NCBI RefSeq assembly: GCF_910592395.1
Contig: NC_088310.1
Location: 14,021,501 to 14,085,500 of the forward strand
From: Lineus longissimus
Lineage: Eukaryota > Nemertea > Pilidiophora > Heteronemertea > Lineidae
DNA length: 64,000 nt
Direction of reading: 5' to 3'
Shown one piece after another: positions 56,976 through 64,000 of this stretch. The position numbers were made by a program, and so were the translations under genes. A model generated the notes under the pieces. It was given only the letters and a program-made list of their open reading frames with translations. It did not search any database and had not been told where the DNA came from. The stretch's first letter is position 1. Every line of letters begins with the position of its first letter.

Positions 56976-58515
56976 CCGCTTGTGTCAAGCTAGCAACAAA
57001 TTTCTATACCCAAATCAAGCTAGCCCCATATTTCCAGCACCAAGTTTACTCGGGTCTTACTCGAACTTACTCGGGTAAAGTGTCAAGCTAGCACTAAATT
57101 TCCAGCCCCATTTTTGGAGTTTTTGCGTTACATTTTAGTAGGCACAACACCAGTGACACCTACAACGGTACAAATTATTGGAGAATAAAAACAAAAAGTT
57201 GACCCTGGGGTGGCGTGGGTTAATACAAAGGTATCAAGAAAAATAATGATTTGAATTATAGACTAGTATTCAATCTTTCATAAAATATTGATTTCAGTGC
57301 TATGCTCCCCCCGAGTATTTTCAGGAGGGCAGCACCAGTAAGGGATTCATTTCTGGAGACAAGCAGCTTGGAGATGGCACTTTTTTCGATTGTTCCTTGA
57401 CCAGACCACATGTGTACGGTCGGGGACGATGCCCCGCATAGCCTCATACCACTCTCGTTCCTAGGTGTGACCCGAATTTTTCAAAAATATTTTTAAAGTA
57501 AATTTTCCATTTTTTTCTGACCACCCCAAGCTCAAAAACCACTTGGAGATGGCACTTTTTTCGATGGTTCCTCGACCAGACCACATGTGTACGGTCGGGG
57601 ACGATGCCCCGCATAGCCTCATACTACTCTCGTTCCTAGGTGTGACCCGAATTTTTCAAAAATATTTTTAAAGTAAATTTGGTGGTATGAGGCTATGTGA
57701 GGCATCGTCCCCGACCGTACACATGTGGTTTGGTCGAGGAACAATCAGAAAAAGTGCCATCTCCAAGTGATTTTTGAGCTTGGGGTGGTAAAAAAAAAAT
57801 CGAAATTTTACTTAACAAAGATTTTTTTAAAATTCTGGTCACTCCTAGGAACGAGAGTGGTATGAGGCTATGCAGGGTATCGTCCCCGACCGTACCCATG
57901 TGGTTTCGTCGAGGAACAATCAGAAAAAGTGCCATCTCCAAGTGGTTTTTGAGCTTGGGGTGTTAAGAAAAAAAATTAAGGCCGAACACGAGCATATGCA
58001 TGTACAGTTTACAAGAAGCGACAACCACAACTAACAAAGATTGCCGACCTGCAGAAAATAATTGTAGTCGGTAAATAGATGTAATTATTGGAGTTGATTT
58101 TCTCAACTTAGCATCGTTCAAAAGTCTGGAAATTAACATACTTGCTGTATATTTATGTAAACAGTACAAATATAAATATTCTGATGATTAATACACTATA
58201 TTTTGGCAGCATTTTGCGCAAGTCGGTAAATGTCGGGAAAAGTCGGGGTAGGTCGGGAATTAGTATAACCGGTAGGTTATAGTTAACTTTTAGTTAGAAT
58301 GGCTTATAGTTAACTTTTAGTAGATGGCTTTCAGGTCGGTTACTGTCGGTGATTGCATTTTGACTCGACGAAAATGTAAACGCCAAAAATGGGGCTGGAA
58401 ATTTAGTGCTGGCTTGACACTTTACCCGAGTAAGTTCGAGTAAGACCCGAGTAACTTGGTGCTGGAAATATGGGGCTAGCTTGATTTGGGTATAGAAAGA
58501 CACAGCTGGCCTGAA
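56976..58515. mobile_element. Non-autonomous element with long TIRs and an inner foldback
   Basis: Arms 56990-57150 and 58365-58510 are reverse complements: TTTCTATACCCAAATCAAGC, CCCATATTTCCAGCACCAAG, TCGGGTCTTACTCGAACTTA, ACTAAATTTCCAGCCCCATT. No transposase. The element truncates Gypsy at the integrase C-terminus. The outermost bases are imperfect, so exact ends and target duplication are not fixed. Confidence 0.75.
57340..57963. repeat. Four-copy foldback (two direct, two inverted)
   Basis: A unit of about 175 bases, marked by CTTGGAGATGGCACTTTTT, CCACATGTGTACGGTCGGGG and CTCTCGTTCCTAGGTGTGAC, occurs forward at about 57360 and 57538. It occurs inverted at about 57684 and 57850. The whole block can fold on itself. 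Confidence 0.85.
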
Positions 58516-58973
58516 CCCACTGACGCGATTTGTCGCTTTGCAAAAATCGCTGGAATTGTCCGCTACGACAAGTCGCCGCGTGCCGAATTTCATAACCTGT
58601 TCCCACTAGGGCGTTATCTCTGACGATTGACATCGAGGTCGCAAAGAGTTCATTTAGACACCTCTCACAGACCATTTGAGACTTGTCTTCACACGACCCA
58701 GTATCCGATTTAGACGATATTCTCGTCTTAGTGAAAGGACATGGTGGTTTTTTTTCAGTGACGATGTTTATTTTTCATCTCGGGCACCTGACTTACTATC
58801 TCAGGCACCTAAGAAGATGGCCAACGAAGAGAATGATGAATAATATTTGAATCAGGATAGCGTACATCCATCCCGGCCTCGGAAAAGGCATGTCTTAGAT
58901 CTATTGGAGGGGACAAAGTGGGCTTCTGAGACCTCCAGACTAGCATTTGATTCACATGATCAAGAGGTGATAG
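58516..58973. other. No gene seen
   Basis: A GCGATTTGTCGC..GCAAAAATCGC palindromic tract at 58525-58560 could belong to another small DNA element read on the minus strand (GTGGGAACAGG, GCGACTTGTCG). The frame 58403-58675 has no recognised domain. Confidence 0.4.
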
Positions 58974-59250
58974 CTCCTGGGTGAGTTTACAGTAGGGACC
59001 AACACGTTGGATGGTAGCCGACTGATATGTCCCACTGGTGCTGCCACATTTAAGGTTAAGACAGCTCCTGGGTGAGTTTATAGTGGGGGGTGGGGGGGCT
59101 GTCCTATATCGATACATCCAGCATGTGCTGCCATTTGAAGCCCAGACGGCTCCTGGCCGGGTGAGTTTACAGCAGGGGACTATGAATATGACAGATCCAG
59201 CGGGTGCTGCCATTTGACGGTCGGACAGCTCCTGATTGAGTTTACAGTAA
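58974..59250. repeat. Minisatellite, about 85-base unit, 3.3 copies
   Basis: Each unit begins GCTCCTGG..GTGAGTTTACAGTAGGG and includes GGTGCTGCCA(C/T)ATTT. Units start near 58974, 59064, 59150 and 59228. Units differ by 15-25 percent and short indels. Confidence 0.75.
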
Positions 59251-59327
59251 GGGCCTGTTATTCATTTTACCATAACAAAACATAAATAACTTTAAAGAAG
59301 TACTTTCTTATTATGTGATACATTTTT

Positions 59328-59715
59328 AGCTCAGCTGACAAAGTCAGCGGAGCTAGTAGAATAGCTGTTCAAATGGTGTCCGTCCTGCAATCCATCCATC
59401 CATCCATCCATCTAGGGACCCATCTGTGGACAAAATTGGACATTTCTGATTGGGAAGGCCTAGCCACTTCGTTGACGGTGCTAAATTAGGAGTTGCCCAA
59501 GGTGAACTCAAAACACGAAAAATCAGCGCGATCCGACCTGTATTAAGAGAATGAGGTCATTTCGCGTTTAGATTTCTTTCCCTTTTTACCTCGGTCCACA
59601 GAGCAAATATTGTTTTCAAATGTGGCTGAATATTTTTTAATATTTTTTCATTTTTTACTTTTAATGGAATTGATATAGTTTTCACCGCCAGTTGGCGCTG
59701 CAGGCACATTGACTG
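59328..59715 (+). repeat. R2 dispersed repeat
   Basis: Inverse copy of 4005-4388. Starts with the TTTAGCTCAGCTGAC..GTCAGCGGAGCTAG hairpin, has a CATC microsatellite at 59390-59412, and ends ACCGCCAGTTGGCGCTGCAG. Confidence 0.65.
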
Positions 59716-61842
59716 AATTTTGGCGATTTCAAATTTGGCGGTGGCTCAACTTTTTGCAAGCAGTGCCGCTGATTGGCCGATCGATAGAAGAGATGCCACC
59801 ATTTAAAAATGGCGGTAGTCGCTACTTCAATGAAGATGAGTGAACTTTCTCATGTTCAATCGGTTGATACTCTTTTAATCAACATGACCATGTACCTGAA
59901 ATTTGTTTAGGTACTGAAAAGAGTCTATATAATTCAGATTTATCGATAGTTTTTTATAATATTGCGGAAATTTTGTGCACAAATTAGCGAAAGTTGGTGC
60001 TCGTCTCATGTCATTTTAGAGCGAGAAATTTGTTTCCGTCGATCTCTACCACTGAAAAATCGCTTGCATAGCTTCGAATTTTTGTGAAAATAAGTATCTG
60101 AACTTGGTTTCAAATAGTCTAGAGAGTTACCTTTGTGGTGATACATATGGTATGTGATAAATATTTGTAGAATTTGTGAAATTCGGTTTTCAAACGTGCC
60201 GATGAAGCAAGCGATCTCGCGTGAATTTTGCAAGTCCTGATATGTTGACCGGGTGTCAAAAACCACTCACCTCAATTCAATTCAAAGATCAAAAATAATA
60301 TCTGAACTTAGTTTCAAATAGCCTACGCAATTATCATTTCGGTGATATATAATGCATGCATGTAATAATTGATTAATCTGCCTAAAACGCGCGATTAATA
60401 CGGCGAAAGATCGTGATAAACACTCTGGTGGCGGTCGCACTAAATAACTACCGGTAGGGCCCGGCGTCTGGCGGAGAAAAAAAGGTAGCGCCCGGAGGTT
60501 GAAACGGGATTTTTATGCACTTTTAACTGTATATATATGTTGTTTGGATGTATTTCTAACAGTTCTGTAACTTTGATGACCAAGCTTGCGCCCAAAGTTG
60601 GTAAAATTGATGCTTGTTTATGGACTGCGCTAGCGACCGGAGAATTCGCCGTCGGCCATTTTGGCTACGGTCCCTGAGTTGTTGTGGATGGCAATTTTGC
60701 AACAAATTTCGCCATTTACGTTTGTTTACAATTATTTTGAAAGTCACATTATGACATCGTAGTATGAATCCCACTGCAGTTTCGTTACGCAGCAATGCTC
60801 ATGTTTTTGGTTTGCAATCCTGTACTGTCTGTACACTGCGCTGTGCATGGCTGTACTGTAGCTGTAAAAAAGACAAAAACCATGGCCTAGCCCTGTAGGA
60901 CAGGCTTAGAGTATAACACAACAGGCCCTCATGATTCATTTGATGGACAACTTATTTGATAGTACCTCATCATTAAGTCCACTAGATCCTGTTCTGTCAC
61001 ATGTCGTAGACGATAGACAATTTTCAAAATGTAGTACACCACTCGCTCATCTTTAAGCCCAGCTCTCGGCTCACATCATGTGGGCACGGTTGGCTGTTAT
61101 TCACAATGTGATCTTATTTCTGTTCCTGAAAAGTTGTTTTCAGTGTATTTTTTCCTTGAAATCGATCACTTCAGGTACTATTACTGTGCATACCTAGCTA
61201 AGTTAGTGTCTAGTTTCGTCTCTGATGACATTTATTTCGTAAAAATCGCTGTTTTTTTCTAAAAAGGTGTTTTTCTGGTCATTTTGGCTGTTTATTTCGA
61301 GGGTAGGGTAGGAGGTCATCGTTCACTCGATAACTCTTTTTAAAATGAAATAAAAGCGTTTTAAGATACATGATATGAATTGATATTAATATTCGTTAAG
61401 TGGGATTGTCGGTGGACGTTCATTGTTGAATAGTTGTGCTGAAATTACGAAAATATATCGATATCGTTGAGAGTTCATTCATTAGGGGCCTGTTCTCAAT
61501 TTTCCTTACAACGCCTCTAGCACTGGGCAATTGCCACCATCTTGAAAAGCAGTGCCGCGGATGGCTATCGCATCGCCACTACGCATGAGAACACGATGGC
61601 TGCCCTGCGCTGCATTGATAGTTCGTAATAAATTCACATAAAAACACACCAGAAGATCTCCGATTTTATTTACAAAGATCATATTTTGTTATTTATTGAT
61701 AAAACAAGCCATTTTACCACAGCAGGTGACACATATTAGGCCTGAATAAGACTTTAGAATTTGAAGTGGTGGTGACGATGCCGATATCCAAGATGGCGGA
61801 ATTATACCAGTGGTCAAATCTCATCTATTTTCAACACCCTCC
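59716..61842. other. No gene seen
   Basis: Long non-coding stretch. Frames up to 86 codons have no recognised domain or splice context. A few ATGGCGG words (59810, 61792) are too little to call a promoter. Confidence 0.45.
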
Positions 61843-62101
61843 GCCAGCCTACCTCTCTGGCTGGGCACCACCTCCACAGCTAGGAACCTCTCTGACCAGG
61901 AACCACACGTGACTGGTAGTATCACTTCCAACCGTTTGAAGAAATGGCGGTGCTGTTGGTTGATATGTTGGCGTGCAGTAGTAGCTCAGCTCATGCTCCG
62001 CCTGCGGGTGTAAAAGAAATGCTGGTCCCCATGAATCTAAGTCCAGTCTAGAATTCCTTTGTGAGGAATATTAGTTCTTGTGGGAAAAGGGAGATATATT
62101 G

Positions 62102-62275
62102 TTCCGCTGTGATAGAATCAAATGCCCTCCCTTTCCTGATGCCCGCCTGTATTGTTCTTCTTCGGATGAAGGGTCTTGGCCTCTTTAGAGTCCTATTGAA
62201 TGGTGCCGGTGTTCTATTGTTGAGGGCATTTAATATCAGGGGGCATCTGATTCTATTACACCGGCACCTTTAAAT
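62102..62275. repeat. Small imperfect inverted repeat
   Basis: GTGATAGAATCAAATGCCC is inverted at GGGCATCTGATTCTATTACAC, and GGTGCCGGTGTTCTATT is echoed by the right end. About 170 bases, MITE-like. Confidence 0.5.
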
Positions 62276-62389
62276 CATATGTTGTGTTTCTTTGTTATAG
62301 AATATAATAGGGCCTACATGCAGCATAGCACCTTTCCTTATTGCCCTGCCCTTACTTAGAGTAAATTATACTATACACCTACAGGGCCA

Positions 62390-62555
62390 GGGGCGTAGCT
62401 AGCTTTTTGGTCTGGCGGGCGGGGGGGCAAAAGGCTCTCTGGGGACAAAATGACCCTTTATGAAATCTTTTGGCCAAAAACACATATTTTGGTGACCTCG
62501 GGAGGAGGGGGCATTTGCCCCCCCCCCCCCCTCTGCTACCTACGCCCCTGCTTTC
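62390..62555. repeat. Short element with CAGGGGCGTAG ends
   Basis: Left CAGGGGCGTAGCTAGC and right CTACCTACGCCCCTG are inverted. The interior has opposed G and C runs. This terminus is common in hAT-like non-autonomous elements, but no 8-base target duplication is visible. Confidence 0.6.
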
Positions 62556-63215
62556 CCGGGCCTGCTATATACTAGTCTCGTTACTCTAAGCCTCATCTAA
62601 GCCCTGCCCGAAACCATCACTATTGTATTAGGTATAGGCTATAGATCACTCTGAAACACTAATTACTTGAGAAGTGTTCGGAGCACATTAATATTGGGTT
62701 TGCTGCCCGATGTCCAGCTTGTTCCAGGCTTCTGTCTAGGAGTAAGGAGATAGCGACACCCCCCAGATCGAGCCAATGACTGTAGAGCACATCCTGGGAA
62801 GATGCCCAACGCTTGCAGCGTTGAGGAGGGAGACTTGACCGGCTGACGAACACCAACTCCGCTTCTGATTACTAGTAAGTCTGGAGAGTCTGTTAGATGG
62901 AAATGAACACAAAGAAGAAGAATTTCCAGGCTGAAGGGTCCAAGTAATGAAATGACCACACGATTTAGTTTTAAAGATGTATTTATTAATCAATCAATAG
63001 ACATCATTTGAATTACAACAATTTTGTTCAGTGGACACATTCGCATATCTACTAATAAAAACCTCCTGATAGGAATTGAACATTTTACACTGTGACTACA
63101 ATCAATGAATACCACTCTTGACTTTTTAAGTAAAATGACTATAAAGTTATTACCACAATCCACCCAATATTGAATATTTCAAAGAAGTTTCTTCCAAACT
63201 GATCAATAACCCAAT

Positions 63216-63659
63216 CTGTTCAATATTGGGCAAACTGTGTTAATTACAGAACATTTCATGGTCATTTCACTTGAAATGGTCGAGAGCAGGTTACCTCCAC
63301 AGCCAGGCACCACCAAGTGAAAAAAGCAGTCAGTGTATGTTTCCCTGGCCTGATACAATTGATAACTTTGATAAATAAAACTTTGAATCTGTTCAATATT
63401 GGGCAAACTGCCTTAATAATCGAACAATAACATAGTCATTTCTCTTGAAATGGTAGAGAGCAGGTTACCTCCACAGCCAGGCACCACCAAGTGAAAAAAG
63501 CATTGCATGTGTCCCTGGCCTTATACATTTGATTACTTGAACAAATAAAACTTTGAGTCTGTTCAATATTGGGTAAACTGTGTTAATAACAGAACATTTC
63601 ATAGTCTTTTCTCTTGAAATGGTCGATAGCAGGTTACCTCCACAGCCAGGCACCACCAT
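63216..63659. repeat. 171-base satellite, about 2.6 copies
   Basis: Units start CTGTTCAATATTGGG at 63216, 63389 and 63559. Each contains GAGAGCAGGTTACCTCCACA and GCCAGGCACCACCA and ends before CTTTGAATCTG. Copies are about 90 percent alike. Confidence 0.9.
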
Positions 63660-63808
63660 ATTTTCCTCAACTTCAATGCGCCTGCGTTACCGGAAGTGAT
63701 CAAAACGGAAACGGAATAGATCCAAACGGAGCATGCGCATCCGTGGTGCCTGGTCAGAGAGGTTCCTAGCTGTGGAGGTGGTGCCCAGCCAGAGAGGTAG
63801 ACTGGCGA

Positions 63809-64000
63809 ACCCTGATCTCTATTTTGGGTAATTGCATCATTATTTCTTTTTGTGATTGGTGATTTGTAAAATTGAGAATGATTGAAAAATCAGTATTTTT
63901 TCACCCAAAGGCATGAGTGAACATTTGATAAGTTTATTGTGATTTAATTGGTAATTTGGTCGACATTTTGACAATTATATTTAGCAATATTTCGATAAAT
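63809..64000. other. No gene seen
   Basis: AT-rich flank to the right of the TIR element, without recognisable features. Confidence 0.4.

Larger units (their letters stand above)
61843..63808. mobile_element. Non-autonomous element with 65-base TIRs
   Basis: Left arm 61843-61907 and right arm 63742-63808 are near-exact inverses: CCAG(C/T)CTACCTCTCTGGCT, GGGCACCACCTCCACAGCTA, GGAACCTCTCTGACCAGG. About 1.97 kb with no transposase. Interior holds a GGGGCGTAGC palindrome and a 171-base satellite that carries an altered copy of the TIR. Confidence 0.75.

Noticed and set aside
58516-59300. A 3' LTR for the Gypsy element
   Set aside because: No sequence here matches the region before the primer-binding site, and no polypurine tract followed by TG..CA ends could be paired. 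The 3' LTR is absent or lost.
61810-62273. Small plus-strand ORFs in the 61843 TIR element
   Set aside because: One overlaps the TIR, the other a small inverted repeat. No domains are recognised.

Overview
This window is animal (metazoan) nuclear DNA. It is AT-rich, has introns, and is dominated by transposable elements. The only host gene recognised with confidence is an orthologue of BTBD7 on the minus strand: two coding exons at 18094-19295 and 5795-6003, joined by an intron of about 12 kb. The repeat content (a FLYWCH-MULE transposon, HARBI1-like transposons with MADF or coiled-coil partner genes, a Gypsy LTR element with a tRNA-Leu-type primer site, a CR1/L2-like LINE, pogo-like elements, tRNA-derived SINEs) fits a marine invertebrate, perhaps a non-vertebrate deuterostome or a mollusc. 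The sequence alone does not fix the species.

Layout. 1-23.7 kb: the BTBD7 region. Its large intron holds a 4.3-kb FLYWCH-MULE (7250-11555) with tandemly reiterated termini and a dead transposase, an internally deleted Harbinger element (12002-12743) that keeps the 5' ends of both its genes, a palindromic MITE, and a foldback cluster of a CTACAAAACCAAGACC-type word. Throughout this part, and again at 50-53 kb, lie copies of one interspersed family, called R1 here. It has a terminal hairpin, short subterminal inverted repeats, a GAC/GTC microsatellite and tandem modules of about 300 bp that carry nuclear-receptor-like half-sites. 23.7-37.3 kb: a series of non-autonomous inverted-repeat elements, several with target-site duplications (TSDs), two unassigned minus-strand ORFs, and a 5'-truncated LINE.

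37.5-58.5 kb is a deep nest. A Gypsy retrotransposon (primer-binding site at 37818) runs through gag, protease, RT/RNase H and integrase. A 9.77-kb Harbinger element (38966-48734, TSD ATA) sits inside its gag. A 5.9-kb array of a 440-bp MITE alternating with a 545-549-bp satellite sits inside codon 10 of that Harbinger's transposase (TSD TGCT). An R1 element, itself carrying another R1, interrupts the Gypsy pol between protease and RT. A 1.45-kb unknown insert breaks the integrase, and a foldback-bearing element with long terminal inverted repeats ends the recognisable Gypsy sequence. Because each insertion splits a readable frame, the ends and relative ages of the inserts can be read directly.

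58.5-64 kb has no recognised gene. It holds an 85-bp minisatellite, another dispersed repeat, and a 2-kb element with 65-bp terminal inverted repeats (TIRs) whose interior contains a 171-bp satellite built around a shortened copy of its own end.

In short, the window is one conserved host gene with a large intron beside a stratified transposon graveyard. No mobile element here looks fully intact, although the partner gene of the large Harbinger and the catalytic core of its transposase remain open.
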